A DNA stretch of 64,000 bases from Cellulomonas pakistanensis. Lineage in GTDB: Bacteria > Actinomycetota > Actinomycetes > Actinomycetales > Cellulomonadaceae. The stretch is taken from the NCBI RefSeq assembly GCF_016862755.1, contig NZ_BONO01000001.1, positions 186,001 to 250,000 of the forward strand, written 5' to 3'. Both the position numbers and the translations under genes were made by a program. Below, piece after piece: positions 16,498-25,701 of this stretch. Position 1 is the stretch's first letter. Every line of letters starts with the position of its first letter. The notes under the pieces were generated by a model. That model was not told where the DNA came from. It saw only the letters and a program-made list of their open reading frames with translations, and did not search any database.

Positions 16498-17820
16498 ATG
16501 GTGCTGGAGGTCTGGCGACGGAGCGGGCGGGTGCGTCGCGCCCGCCGGGCGGTCGCGTCCGTGCTGGTGGTCCTGACGAGCGGGGTCCTGCTCGCGGCCT
16601 GCGCCGGCGACGGCCGCGACGAGGTGCGGTTCGCGTTCAGCAAGCGCGAGGCGATCGGCTTCATGACCGAGCTGGTCGACGAGTACAACGCCTCGCAGGA
16701 CGACGTGCGGGTGGTGCTGGACACCTCGGGCGTCGACGTGGTGTCGGCGAGCTTCGTCCGGGGCAATCCGCCGGACATCGCGCTCGCGAACTACAACATG
16801 GAGTCGGCGCGGTTCGTGCAGCGCGGGGCGCTCAGCGACCTGTCGGACACCGACGCGGCCGACCGGATCCGCCCGGACCTGCAGCCGCTGATGGACCAGT
16901 ACGGGTCGTACCCGGGGCGGACCAGCGCGTTGCCGTACTCCGTCATGGCCGCGTCGGTGATCTACAACGAGCAGATCTTCGCCGAGCAGGGGATCGAGGT
17001 CCCGCAGACCTGGGACGAGCTGATCGCCGCCTGCGAGACGCTGCAGGCCGCGGGGATCACCCCGATCTACGCGACGTTCAAGGACGACTGGACGGTCGCC
17101 CAGGGGTGGTTCGACTACGCGGTCGGCGGGCAGGTCGACGTGCTCGAGTTCTTCGACCGGCTCGCCGAGCAGGGCACCGACGTCGGGCCGGACAGCGCGG
17201 TGTCGTTCCAGAAGGACTTCAGCGGCCCGCTGGAGCAGGCCACCGAGCTCGCGCAGTACGTGAACCCGGACGCCGCGAGCCGCGGCTACGGCGACGGCAA
17301 CCTCGCCTTCGCGCAGGGCGAGGCCGCCATGTACCTGCAGGGTCCGTGGGCGTTCAGCGAGATCGCGAAGACCGCGCCCGACCTCCCGCTCGGCACGTTC
17401 CCGCTGCCCATGACCGACGACCCGGACGATCTGGCGGTCCGGGTGAACGTCGACCTCGCGGCGTGGATCCCGGTCGAGGCCCGGCACCCGGAGGCCGCGC
17501 GCGACTTCCTCGAGCACCTCTACCAGCCGGAGGTCATCGAGGCGTACAACGCCTCGCAGCTGGGCTTCGCGCCGACCACCGACGCGGCCCCCGTCGACGA
17601 CCCGCGGGTCGCCGGCATGGTCCCGTACTACGAGGAGAACCGGGTCTACCAGGGCCCGTCGGTGCTGGTGCCGAGGACCATCCCGGTCAACAACTACGCA
17701 CAGGCGGTGCTGCTCGGCCAGGACTCGGCCGCGATGCTGCGCACGCTCGACGCGGACTGGGCGCGACTCGCCTTCCGGCAGCCGGCCCCCGTCACGGAGA
17801 CGAAGGAGTCGACGCGATGA
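16498..17820 (+). CDS. ABC transporter sugar-binding lipoprotein
   Basis: 440-residue solute-binding protein of the CUT1 carbohydrate family. Signal peptide with lipobox (VLTSGVLLAACAGD, Cys about 32) anchors it to the outer face of the membrane. Typical segments are FMTELVDEYNASQDDV, YNEQIFAEQGIEVPQTWDEL and FAQGEAAMYLQGPWAFSEI. The ATG at 16498 follows GGAGGGGGCG; a GTG at 16477 is possible. First gene of an operon with two permeases and a GH13 glucosidase; the substrate is probably an alpha-glucoside or other oligosaccharide. Confidence 0.93.
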   Translation: MVLEVWRRSGRVRRARRAVASVLVVLTSGVLLAACAGDGRDEVRFAFSKREAIGFMTELVDEYNASQDDVRVVLDTSGVDVVSASFVRGNPPDIALANYNMESARFVQRGALSDLSDTDAADRIRPDLQPLMDQYGSYPGRTSALPYSVMAASVIYNEQIFAEQGIEVPQTWDELIAACETLQAAGITPIYATFKDDWTVAQGWFDYAVGGQVDVLEFFDRLAEQGTDVGPDSAVSFQKDFSGPLEQATELAQYVNPDAASRGYGDGNLAFAQGEAAMYLQGPWAFSEIAKTAPDLPLGTFPLPMTDDPDDLAVRVNVDLAAWIPVEARHPEAARDFLEHLYQPEVIEAYNASQLGFAPTTDAAPVDDPRVAGMVPYYEENRVYQGPSVLVPRTIPVNNYAQAVLLGQDSAAMLRTLDADWARLAFRQPAPVTETKESTR

Positions 17821-18743
17821 CCGGTACCGTCACGACCGCGGCCGCGGCGAGCGCTGCGACCACCCGCCCGGCGCCGAGACGCCCGCGCCGGCGCGTCGAG
17901 CCGCTGTACTACCTGCTCCTGCTGCCGACGGTCGTCCTGTTCACGCTGGCGATCACGGTGCCGGGCGTCATCGGCATCTTCTTCAGCTTCACCGACTCGA
18001 TCGGCATCGGCGACTGGAGCTTCGTCGGGCTGACCAACTACGTCGCGATGTTCAGCGACCCGGCGATCCTGCAGAGCTACCTGTTCACGTTCGGCTTCGC
18101 GGTCGCGACCGTCCTCGTCGTCAACGTGGTCGCGTTCCTGCTCGCCGTGGGGCTCACCTCGCGGATCCGGATGAAGACGGCGCTGCGCACGGTGTTCGTG
18201 GTCCCGATGGTGATCAGCGGCATCATCATCGCCTACGTCTTCAACTTCCTGTTCTCGAACTCGCTGCCCGCCGCGGGCGCCGCCACGGGGATCAGCTGGC
18301 TGGAGACGAGCCTGCTCGCCAACCCGGACCTCGCGTGGGTGGCGATCGTCGTCGTGACCGCGTGGCAGTCGATCCCCGGCACGATGCTCATCTACATCGC
18401 GGGGCTGCTGTCCGTGCCCGGCGACGTGTACGAGGCGGCCGACCTGGACGGTGCGAGCAAGCTCCAGCAGCTGCTGCGGATCACGGTCCCGCTGGTCGCC
18501 GGGTACGTCGTCATCAACGTCATCCTGGGCTTCAAGGGCTACCTCAACGCCTACGACATCATCGTCGGCCTCACCAACGGCGGTCCCGGCACCGCCACGC
18601 GCAGCGTCGCCATGACGATCATCGCCGGCTTCAACGGCGGCGACTACGCCTACCAGATGGCCAACGCGACGATCTTCTTCGTCGTCGCGGTCCTCATCTC
18701 GCTCCTGCAGCTCTCCCTGACGCGCTCCCGGAAGGCCTCGTGA
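17817..18743 (+). CDS. Carbohydrate ABC transporter permease (MalF type)
   Basis: 308-residue inner membrane permease of the CUT1 family with six helices. The EAA loop that contacts the ATPase reads YEAADLDGASKLQQLLRITVP (about residues 203-223). ATG overlaps the stop of the binding-protein gene (ATGA). The second permease follows at once. No ATP-binding gene is present in the operon. Confidence 0.93.
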   Translation: MTGTVTTAAAASAATTRPAPRRPRRRVEPLYYLLLLPTVVLFTLAITVPGVIGIFFSFTDSIGIGDWSFVGLTNYVAMFSDPAILQSYLFTFGFAVATVLVVNVVAFLLAVGLTSRIRMKTALRTVFVVPMVISGIIIAYVFNFLFSNSLPAAGAATGISWLETSLLANPDLAWVAIVVVTAWQSIPGTMLIYIAGLLSVPGDVYEAADLDGASKLQQLLRITVPLVAGYVVINVILGFKGYLNAYDIIVGLTNGGPGTATRSVAMTIIAGFNGGDYAYQMANATIFFVVAVLISLLQLSLTRSRKAS

Positions 18744-19633
18744 TGGCGACGCAGACGACGGCGGGGCCCGTGCCCGCCCGCGGCACCGGCCGCACGACCG
18801 GGCAGGTCCGCAAGGAGCGCACGAACTGGTCCGGGACGGTCGTCCTCGTGCTCTGCGCCGTCACCGTCCTGCTGCCGCTCTACGTGACGGTGTCCATGGC
18901 GTTCAAGACCCAGGGGCAGGCCGTCGACGGGCAGGCGTTCTCGCTGCCCGCGCCGTTCAGCGTCGACGGCTTCGTGCAGGCGTGGAACCTCACGAACTTC
19001 CCCGTGGGAGCCGGGATCTCGCTCCTGGTCACCGCGGGCACCGTCGTGGCGACGATCCTGCTCGCCGCGTTCGCGTCCTACGCGATCATGCGGAACTGGG
19101 ACCACCGGGTGTTCCGGTACTCGTTCTACTACCTGCTCGCCGCGATGTTCATCCCGTTCCCGGTCGTCGCCCTGCCGCAGATCCAGCTGACCGGACGGGT
19201 CGGCCTCGACAACCCCTTCGGCGTGATCCTGCTGGCGACCATGTTCCAGCTCAGCTTCTCCGTGCTGCTGTTCACCGCGTTCCTCCGCTCGATCCCCGAG
19301 GAGCTCGAGGAGAGCGCCCGCCTGGACGGGGCCACGACGTGGCAGACGTTCTGGCGACTGATCTTCCCGTTGCTGGCGCCGATGAGCGCGACGGTCGGGA
19401 TCTTCGCGTTCCTGTACGCCTGGAACGACTTCATGATGCCGTCGCTGATCATCGCCGACCCGGCGCTGCAGACCCTGCCCGTGCGGCAGAACCTGTTCCA
19501 GAACCAGTTCAGCAACAACTACCACGTGGCGTTCGCGTCGTACCTGATGGCGATGGCGCCCGCGATCGTCGCCTACCTGTTCACGCAGCGCTGGGTGATG
19601 GAGGGCGTCACGCAGGGCGCCGTGAAGGGCTGA
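18743..19633 (+). CDS. Carbohydrate ABC transporter permease (MalG type)
   Basis: 296-residue second CUT1 permease, with six helices and the EAA loop LEESARLDGATTWQTFWRLI. Its ATG begins on the last base of the previous stop codon. Together with the binding protein it makes a complete importer except for the ATPase, which in streptomycetes and relatives is a shared MsiK encoded elsewhere. Confidence 0.93.
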   Translation: MATQTTAGPVPARGTGRTTGQVRKERTNWSGTVVLVLCAVTVLLPLYVTVSMAFKTQGQAVDGQAFSLPAPFSVDGFVQAWNLTNFPVGAGISLLVTAGTVVATILLAAFASYAIMRNWDHRVFRYSFYYLLAAMFIPFPVVALPQIQLTGRVGLDNPFGVILLATMFQLSFSVLLFTAFLRSIPEELEESARLDGATTWQTFWRLIFPLLAPMSATVGIFAFLYAWNDFMMPSLIIADPALQTLPVRQNLFQNQFSNNYHVAFASYLMAMAPAIVAYLFTQRWVMEGVTQGAVKG

Positions 19634-19695
19634 CACCCCGCCACCGGAGCCGCTCACCCGCACCCCCCGTCGACCGACCAGGAGGACGCACCCGC

Positions 19696-21408
19696 ATGAC
19701 CGCACCGGACACCACCGCCCCGACGCCGGCCGCGAGCACCCCGCCCGGGGACGTCCCCGCGTGGTGGCGGCAGGCCGTCGTCTACCAGGTGTACCCGCGC
19801 AGCTTCGCCGACGCCGACGGCGACGGGCTGGGCGACCTGGCCGGGATCACCCGGCGCGCCGACTACCTCGCCGAGCTCGGCGTCGACGCGATCTGGCTCA
19901 GCCCGTTCTACCCGTCGGCGCTCGCGGACGGCGGATACGACGTGGCGGACTACCGCGACGTGGACCCGCGGCTGGGGACGCTCGACGACTTCGACGCGCT
20001 GGTCGAGGCGCTGCACGCGCGAGGCATCCGGGTCGTGGTCGACATCGTGCCGAACCACACCTCCGACCAGCACGCGTGGTTCCGGGAGGCCCTGGCCGCG
20101 GGCCCCGGGTCCCCGGCCCGAGCGCGGTACATCTTCCGCGACGGGTCCGGGCCGGGAGGGTCGGAGCCGCCGACCGACTGGGAGTCGACCTTCGGCGGTC
20201 CGGCCTGGACCCGGGTCCCGGACGGGCAGTGGTACCTGCACAGCTTCGCCCCCGAGCAGCCGGACCTCGCCTGGGACCACCCGGAGGTGCGCGCCGACTT
20301 CGTCCGGACGCTGCGGTTCTGGTCCGACCGTGGGGTCGACGGCTTCCGCATCGACGTGGCGCACATGCTGACGAAGGACCTCACCGAGCCGCTGCCCTCC
20401 GCCGCGGAGATCGAGGCCATGCCCCGGGACGGGAACCACCCGCTGTACGACCGGGACGACGTGCACGAGGTCTACGCCGAGTGGCGCACCGTGCTCGACG
20501 ACTACGACCCGCCGCGCGCCGCGGTCGCCGAGGCCTGGGTCGACTCGGAGCGGGTGCCGCTCTACGCGCGGCCCGAGAGCCTCGGGCAGTCGTTCAACTT
20601 CGACCTCCTGCTCGCCGAGCCGGACGCCGCGGAGTTCCGTCGCATCATCACCGACAACCTGGAGCTCGCCGTTCGGTCGGGGTCGTCGAGCACCTGGGTG
20701 CTGTCCAACCACGACGTGGTGCGGCACGCGACGCGCTACGGGGTCGCGTCCCGCGGCGACGGGCTGGCGCCCCGGGAGCGCGCGGCCCGGTGGCTGCTCG
20801 AGGGCGGGCCCGAGGCGGACCTGGACCGGGCCCGGGGGCTGCGTCTCGCCCGGGCGGCGACGCTCCTCGTGCTCGGGCTGCCGGGGTCCACCTACCTGTA
20901 CCAGGGCGAGGAGCTCGGCCTGCACGAGGTCGCGGACATCCCCGCCGAGCAGCGGCAGGACCCCACGTTCTTCCGCACCGGCGGGTCGCAGGTCGGCCGG
21001 GACGGCTGCCGGGTGCCGATCCCGTGGACCGCGGACGCGGGTTCGTTCGGCTTCGGCGCCGCCGGCTCCCACCTGCCGCAGCCCGCGTGGTTCGCCGAGC
21101 ACGCGGTGGCGGTCCAGGAGCCCGACCCGGCGTCCACGCTGGCGCTGTACCGGCAGGCCCTCGACGCCCGGCGGCGGCTGCAGGGGGAGGAGCGGCTGAC
21201 GTGGGTGGACACCGGACGGGACGACGTCCTGCACTACGTCCGACCGGGCGGGTGGCACGTGGTGACGGTGTTCGGCGACGAGCCGTACCCGGTCGGCGGC
21301 GTGGGACGGGTGGTCCTGACCAGCGCGCCGGACGCCGGGTCGGCGGCGGACGGGGCGGTGCTGGTGCCCGGGGGCGCGACGGTCTGGTTCACCCCGCCAG
21401 AGGGCTGA
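19696..21408 (+). CDS. GH13 alpha-glucosidase / oligo-1,6-glucosidase type
   Basis: 570-residue cytoplasmic glycoside hydrolase of family 13. Conserved regions are in order: DIVPNHTSD, GFRIDVAHM with nucleophile Asp about 220, AVAEAWVD with acid/base Glu about 279, and LSNHDVVR with Asp about 340. No signal peptide is visible, so it would split imported oligosaccharides inside the cell. ATG at 19696 follows AGGAGG. It is 62 nt after the permease gene and completes the import-and-hydrolysis operon under the ROK regulator. Exact linkage specificity (alpha-1,4, alpha-1,6, sucrose or trehalose) cannot be told from the sequence. Confidence 0.92.
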   Translation: MTAPDTTAPTPAASTPPGDVPAWWRQAVVYQVYPRSFADADGDGLGDLAGITRRADYLAELGVDAIWLSPFYPSALADGGYDVADYRDVDPRLGTLDDFDALVEALHARGIRVVVDIVPNHTSDQHAWFREALAAGPGSPARARYIFRDGSGPGGSEPPTDWESTFGGPAWTRVPDGQWYLHSFAPEQPDLAWDHPEVRADFVRTLRFWSDRGVDGFRIDVAHMLTKDLTEPLPSAAEIEAMPRDGNHPLYDRDDVHEVYAEWRTVLDDYDPPRAAVAEAWVDSERVPLYARPESLGQSFNFDLLLAEPDAAEFRRIITDNLELAVRSGSSSTWVLSNHDVVRHATRYGVASRGDGLAPRERAARWLLEGGPEADLDRARGLRLARAATLLVLGLPGSTYLYQGEELGLHEVADIPAEQRQDPTFFRTGGSQVGRDGCRVPIPWTADAGSFGFGAAGSHLPQPAWFAEHAVAVQEPDPASTLALYRQALDARRRLQGEERLTWVDTGRDDVLHYVRPGGWHVVTVFGDEPYPVGGVGRVVLTSAPDAGSAADGAVLVPGGATVWFTPPEG

Positions 21409-21508
21409 CGCGGGCGCCCCGACGGCGACGTGGTGCAGCGGCATGCGCTGCCCGCTACGTTCGCCCCAGCCCGTGCGGACGGCGGGCGTCGTCCCAGGGA
21501 GGCGCGCG

Positions 21509-21610
21509 ATGGTGGCAGAAGGCGGCACGCTGAGTCCGGCGCTCGCGGTGGTCGGGATCGTCGTGATCCTGGTCGTCGCGGGCGTCATGTTCGCCCGGCG
21601 GAAGCGGTGA
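21509..21610 (+). CDS. Small single-pass membrane peptide
   Basis: 33 codons: MVAEGGTLSPALA, then a hydrophobic run VVGIVVILVVAGVMF and the basic end ARRKR, giving a one-helix, N-out topology. GGGAGG lies 6 nt before the ATG, in good ribosome-binding position. The reading is short and has no recognised family, but start signal, hydrophobic core and charged stop-transfer end agree with a real microprotein. Confidence 0.6.
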   Translation: MVAEGGTLSPALAVVGIVVILVVAGVMFARRKR

Positions 21611-21682
21611 CGGGCCCGCGCCGGCCCGCCTGATCGACGCCGGTCGCGGTGAGCGATGCCGACAGTGTCGTCCGGTGCAGAC

Positions 21683-21718
21683 CGAACCCCCCGGTCGGTG
21701 ACCCGACCGGGGGGTTCG
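21683..21718 (-). terminator. Intrinsic terminator after SRPBCC gene
   Basis: Perfect 16-bp inverted repeat (21683-21698 with 21703-21718, CGAACCCCCCGGTCGG arm) with a 4-nt TGAC loop, 14 nt beyond the stop of the minus-strand SRPBCC gene. It may serve both strands. Confidence 0.82.
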
Positions 21719-21732
21719 CGCGCATCGCGGCG

Positions 21733-22479
21733 TCAGATCCGCGCGGCGGGGTCCGTCCCGTCGTCGCCGGTGCCCGGCACGGTGCCGGTCGTCGGCGGCA
21801 CGCCCAGCACCGGGTCGGTCTCGACGACCACCGGCTCGACCGGGACCACCGGGTCGACGTGCTCGACCGTCGCGGTGTCGTCCTGACCGCCGCCGGCCTT
21901 CGCCGCCCCGGCGACCGCAGCAGCGGCACCGGCCGCGGCGACGCCCAGCCCCGCGGCGACGGCCTTGCCCTTGTCGCCCTCCGAGGCGGCCGCGTCGGCG
22001 ACGCCGGGCGTGCCGACAGAGGCACCCGGGTTCACCTCGCCGCGCCAGGCGCCGGTCGCGTAGCCCTCGTCCTCGATGAACGCCTTGAAGCGCTCCAGGT
22101 CCTTCGCGGCGGTGTTCTCGACGACGCCGAGCTTGTCGCCGACCTTCTCGACCAGGCCCTCGGGTTCGTACTCGAGGGACAGGTGCACGGACGTCTGCCC
22201 GCCGCCGAGGTCCTCGAACGTGACGGCGCCCGCGTTGGTCGCGCCCTCCGTGGCGGCCCAGGCGACCTTGGTGTCGCGGACCTGCTCGAGGATCCGGGCC
22301 TCCCACTCGCGCTTCACTCCGGCGATCTCGGCGACCCACTTCAGGCGGTCGTCGCTGAGCTGGGTCACGGACTTGACGCCCCCCATGAACCGGGAGAAGT
22401 CCTCGAACTGGGTCCACTGGTTGTACGCGACGCTGACCGGCACGTTCACCAGGACAGACTCCTCGACCTTCGTCGTCAT
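21733..22479 (-). CDS. SRPBCC (polyketide cyclase-like) family protein
   Basis: 248-residue protein. Residues 1-145 form a START/SRPBCC-like hydrophobic-cavity domain (VEESVLVNVPVSVAYNQWTQF, FEDLGGGQTSVHLSLEYEP, AKDLERFKAFIEDEG). The C-terminal 100 residues are Ala/Gly/Val-rich, then acidic and Pro-rich (VEHVDPVVPVEPVVVET), probably disordered. Family members bind small hydrophobic ligands, often as stress-associated proteins; no enzyme activity can be assigned. The ATG at 22479 follows GAGGAGAC. Confidence 0.85.
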   Translation of the reverse strand: MTTKVEESVLVNVPVSVAYNQWTQFEDFSRFMGGVKSVTQLSDDRLKWVAEIAGVKREWEARILEQVRDTKVAWAATEGATNAGAVTFEDLGGGQTSVHLSLEYEPEGLVEKVGDKLGVVENTAAKDLERFKAFIEDEGYATGAWRGEVNPGASVGTPGVADAAASEGDKGKAVAAGLGVAAAGAAAAVAGAAKAGGGQDDTATVEHVDPVVPVEPVVVETDPVLGVPPTTGTVPGTGDDGTDPAARI

Positions 22480-22565
22480 GACGTCTCCTCGTCCGAGCTC
22501 GGTGCCGGGTGACTGCTCCACCCGGCCCGTCCAGGATGCGCGCGGACGGCCGCGGGCGCCTGCGC

Positions 22566-23063
22566 TCAGCCGGCGAACGCGATGACGCCGGTGATCACGA
22601 GGCTGATCGCGATCGTCCACAGCGTGATGGCGATCCCCTGCCAGGTGAGGATGCGGGCGCGGGGCACGCCCGACGCGGCCAGCGCGGCCGCGGTGAAGTG
22701 CGTCGGGATGAGCAGCGGGCCGAGCAGGCTCACGCCGGCGACCCCGTAGCGGGCGAACGCGCGGTCGAACTTCTGCCGGTTCGCGCTCGGGGCCACCGGG
22801 GCCCGGCCGCCGCGGGTGACGACGGCCTGCCGGGTGCGGGCGCCGACCAGCACCACCAGCAGCACCGCGACGAAGTTGCCGACGATCCCCGCGACGGCGG
22901 CGAACACCGGGTGGATGCCGCCGACGACGCCGATCGCGGCGGCGCCCTCGCCCTCGACGAACGGGACGGCACCGGCGAGCGCGACGCCCGCGGGCTGGAG
23001 CCAGTCGGGGAGCTGGGCGACGAGCTCCTGGAACTGCGGGACGACGTCGGACAGACCAGCCAT
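22566..23063 (-). CDS. Small multidrug export-like (PF06695-type) membrane protein
   Basis: 165-residue membrane protein with three or four helices: VALAGAVPFVEGEGAAAIGV, VFAAVAGIVGNFVAVLLVVLVGA and ITLWTIAISLVITGVIAFAG. The pattern of an acidic turn in the first helix (PFVEGEGA) and a helix with GN matches the small multidrug export protein family, whose transport role is weakly supported in general. Divergent from the histidine kinase gene across 153 nt. Confidence 0.6.
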   Translation of the reverse strand: MAGLSDVVPQFQELVAQLPDWLQPAGVALAGAVPFVEGEGAAAIGVVGGIHPVFAAVAGIVGNFVAVLLVVLVGARTRQAVVTRGGRAPVAPSANRQKFDRAFARYGVAGVSLLGPLLIPTHFTAAALAASGVPRARILTWQGIAITLWTIAISLVITGVIAFAG

Positions 23064-23185
23064 GGAGACCTCCGGGGTGCGGATCGGACGGTGCGTTTCT
23101 CGGTGCCTCCAGCCAACGGCGTCGACGCCGCCCGCGGCAGTGGCGCGGTGTCACCGGCGTCCGTGAGGTCCCGGGGAGCACCCCG

Positions 23186-23197
23186 TGACGGATGTCA
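23186..23197. promoter_or_regulatory. Candidate response-regulator site
   Basis: TGAC-4-GTCA inverted repeat 19 nt upstream of the histidine kinase start. DesR/LiaR-type NarL regulators bind short dyads of this kind, so autoregulation by the regulator encoded at 24461 is plausible but unproven. Confidence 0.35.
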
Positions 23198-23216
23198 TGG
23201 CCGTACGGTCGGGTCC

Positions 23217-24464
23217 ATGGCGGATCCGGGTCGCACGTCGGTCACGCGCGGGGCGGTGCCCGGCGGCGTCAGCCCGTACGCCGGAGGGGTCCGGGCGACG
23301 TGGTGGTACACCGTCGCGGGGCTCGTGTTCCTCGACCTCGTGGTGGTGGTGAACTGGTGGGTCTGGCTGGGGCAGCTCCCCGAGCACGCTGTCGTCCCGG
23401 GTGGTCCGGCGCTCGCGGCCGTGGGCGTCGTGCTCCAGCTCGCCGCGGCGGTCGTGCTCGTCCGTGACTACCCGGTCGTGGCGCACGCCGGCGAGGACGC
23501 CCCGGTCGACCCCCTGCGGCGCCGACGCGACGTGGCGGCGCTCGTGGTGGGCGCCGCGGGAGCCGCCCTGCTCGGGATCACCACGGGGTCCTGGATGCTC
23601 GGCGTCGGCGTGCTGGCGTTCCTGCTCAGCCTGCGGCCCTGGCCCCGGGGCGTGCGCTGGCGCCTCGTCGTCGTCCTCACGCTGGTGCTGGTGGCGCTGT
23701 GGGCGGTCGACGCGCCCCGGTTCGGGATCGACACCGCCGAGGCCGAGCTCGCGACGCTGCCGCCCACGCTGATCCTGCTGCTGCCCGCGATGTCGGCGTT
23801 CTCGCTGTGGTGGTGGGACCTGGTGCGCGAGCTCGACCGGGCGCGGGAGGCCGCGGGGGCGCTGTCCGCGATGCGCGAGCGGCTGCGGCTGGCCGGAGAG
23901 GTGCACGACCTGCAGGGCCATCACCTCCAGGTCGTGGCGCTGCAGCTGGAGCTGGCGGAGCGGCTGATCGAGCGTGACCCGGCCGCCGCGGCGGAGCAGA
24001 TCCGCACCGCGCGGGCGTCGGTCGACGAGGCGCGGGCCGGCACGCGCGACCTGGCGACCCGGTTCCGCGGCGTGCCGCTGCCGGACGAGATCGCGAACGC
24101 CGCCGACCTGCTCCGCGCCGCGGGCCACGAGGTGCAGGTGCAGCTCGGCCCGGGGGCCGAGGACGCGCCCGCCGACGTGCTCGGGCCGCTGGTCCGGGAG
24201 AGTGTGACGAACGTCCTCAAGCACGGCGCGGGCGCCCGGGCGCGGATCAGCCTGCGGCGCGACGGCGACCGGTGGCGCTACGCCATCGCCAACGACCGGG
24301 ACGAGCGGGCTGCGACGCCCGGCGGGCCGCCGGGCACGGGCATCGCGGCGATCCGCGACCGGATCGGCGCGCTCGGCGGCGAGGTGCACGTGCGCCGCGA
24401 CGACGAGTTCGAGCTGACGGTCGCGGTGCCAGTCGGCGCCACGGGGGAGGGGGTTCGCACGTGA
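23217..24464 (+). CDS. Sensor histidine kinase, DesK/NarL-partner type
   Basis: 415-residue sensor kinase. Five or six membrane helices span about residues 28-195 without a large outer loop, so it may sense the membrane itself. The dimerisation domain is HisKA_3 with phospho-acceptor His about 230 in LAGEVHDLQGHHLQ; the ATPase domain has VRESVTNVLKHG and GTGIAAIRDRIGALGGEV. The DLQGHH variant of the H-box is usual in DesK-like actinobacterial kinases. The stop overlaps the response regulator start (GTGA). Confidence 0.93.
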   Translation: MADPGRTSVTRGAVPGGVSPYAGGVRATWWYTVAGLVFLDLVVVVNWWVWLGQLPEHAVVPGGPALAAVGVVLQLAAAVVLVRDYPVVAHAGEDAPVDPLRRRRDVAALVVGAAGAALLGITTGSWMLGVGVLAFLLSLRPWPRGVRWRLVVVLTLVLVALWAVDAPRFGIDTAEAELATLPPTLILLLPAMSAFSLWWWDLVRELDRAREAAGALSAMRERLRLAGEVHDLQGHHLQVVALQLELAERLIERDPAAAAEQIRTARASVDEARAGTRDLATRFRGVPLPDEIANAADLLRAAGHEVQVQLGPGAEDAPADVLGPLVRESVTNVLKHGAGARARISLRRDGDRWRYAIANDRDERAATPGGPPGTGIAAIRDRIGALGGEVHVRRDDEFELTVAVPVGATGEGVRT

Positions 24465-25063
24465 TCCGGGTGCTCATCGCCGACGACGAGGACATGATCC
24501 GCACGGCGCTCGCGGCCCTCCTCGGGCTGGAGCCCGACCTGGAGGTCGTCGCCGAGTGCCGGTCGGGCGCGGAGGCGCTGACCGAGGCGGAGCGCACCCG
24601 GCCGGACGTGTGCCTGCTCGACCTCGAGATGCCCGGCATCGACGGCGTCGACACCGCGGCCCGGCTGACGCGCGCGCTGCCCACGCGGTGCGTGGTCGTC
24701 ACCCGGCACGCACGGCCCGGGGTGCTGCGCCGCGCGCTGCAGGCCGGGGTCGACGGGTTCCTGCCGAAGTCCCGCCCCGCCCAGGACGTCGCCGAGGTGA
24801 TCCGGCTGGTCGCGGCCGGGCGGCGGTACGTCGACCCCGAGGTCGCCGCCGACGCGCTCGCCGACGAGCGCAGCCCGCTCACCGACCGCGAGCTCGACGT
24901 GCTCCGCGCCGGCCGGCGGGGCCAGACCATCGCGGAGATCGCCGCCGCCGTGCACCTGTCGCCGGGCACGGTGCGGAACCACGTCTCGTCGATCCTGGGC
25001 AAGCTCGGGGTCGCGACCCGGCAGCAGGCGGTGCTCGCCGCGGAGGAGCGCGGCTGGATCTGA
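24461..25063 (+). CDS. LuxR/NarL family response regulator
   Basis: 200-residue regulator. The receiver domain has the acidic pair DDED near the start, Asp about 54 as phosphoacceptor in CLLDLEMPG, and Lys in LPKSRPAQD. The C-terminal HTH (about 137-200) reads LTDRELDVLRAG, IAEIAAAVHLSPGTVRNHVSSIL. The GTG start overlaps the kinase stop by 4 nt. Forms a two-component pair with the DesK-like kinase; DesR-type regulators usually act on adjacent exporters or lipid-related genes. Confidence 0.94.
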   Translation: MIRVLIADDEDMIRTALAALLGLEPDLEVVAECRSGAEALTEAERTRPDVCLLDLEMPGIDGVDTAARLTRALPTRCVVVTRHARPGVLRRALQAGVDGFLPKSRPAQDVAEVIRLVAAGRRYVDPEVAADALADERSPLTDRELDVLRAGRRGQTIAEIAAAVHLSPGTVRNHVSSILGKLGVATRQQAVLAAEERGWI

Positions 25064-25118
25064 GCCGGGTCGGCCGGGCTCCCGCCGTCAGCGGCGCACG
25101 TGCGGGATCGTGGACCCC

Positions 25119-25691
25119 ATGACCGACCCCGCCCCGGCCGACGACCTGCTCGTGGTGCCCGACGCCGCCGCCTGGCGCGCGTGGCTGGACACCCACGAGG
25201 ACGAGACCGCCGGCGTCTGGCTGGTGCTCGCGAAGAAGGGCACCGTCGACCCCACGTCGCTGACCTACGCGGAGGCGCTCGACGAGGCGCTGTGCAGCGG
25301 CTGGATCGACGGCCAGAAGCGCAGCCGCGACGAGGCGACCTTCCTGCAGCGGTTCACCCCACGGCGGCGCCGGTCGATCTGGTCGCAGCGCAACGTCGAG
25401 CACGTCGCCCGCCTGGTCGCCGACGGGCGGATGCGGCCGCGCGGGCACGCCGAGGTCGAGCTGGCCCGGACGGACGGCCGGTGGGACCGCGCCTACGCGG
25501 GGTCGGCGACCGCCGAGGTTCCCGAGGACCTGCTGGCGGCGCTCGACGCGGTCCCGGGAGCGCGGGCGGCGTTCGACGCGCTCGACAAGCAGCGGCGGTA
25601 CTCGGTGCTGCACCCGCTGATGACCGCGCCGAGCCTGGCCGTGCGGGCGCAGCGCGTCGCCCGGGCGGTGCGGGGGCTGGTGGAGGGCTGA
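25119..25691 (+). CDS. YdeI/OmpD-associated family protein
   Basis: 190-residue protein with the family's SLTYAEALDEALCSGWIDGQKRSRD segment (split here as SLTYAEALDEALCSG and WIDGQKRSRD), RFTPRRRRSIWSQRNV and the C-terminal FDALDKQRRYSVLHP. Family members are linked to bacteriocin or stress protection, without a known biochemical activity. ATG at 25119 is preferred to the in-frame GTG at 25110. It follows the two-component genes by 55 nt and may form its own unit. Confidence 0.85.
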   Translation: MTDPAPADDLLVVPDAAAWRAWLDTHEDETAGVWLVLAKKGTVDPTSLTYAEALDEALCSGWIDGQKRSRDEATFLQRFTPRRRRSIWSQRNVEHVARLVADGRMRPRGHAEVELARTDGRWDRAYAGSATAEVPEDLLAALDAVPGARAAFDALDKQRRYSVLHPLMTAPSLAVRAQRVARAVRGLVEG

Positions 25692-25701
25692 CCGCCCGTC
25701 G

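Noticed and set aside
15172..17517. Extension of the ROK gene to 781 residues
   Set aside because: It would run through the oppositely oriented sugar-binding lipoprotein gene, which has a complete signal peptide and conserved domain.
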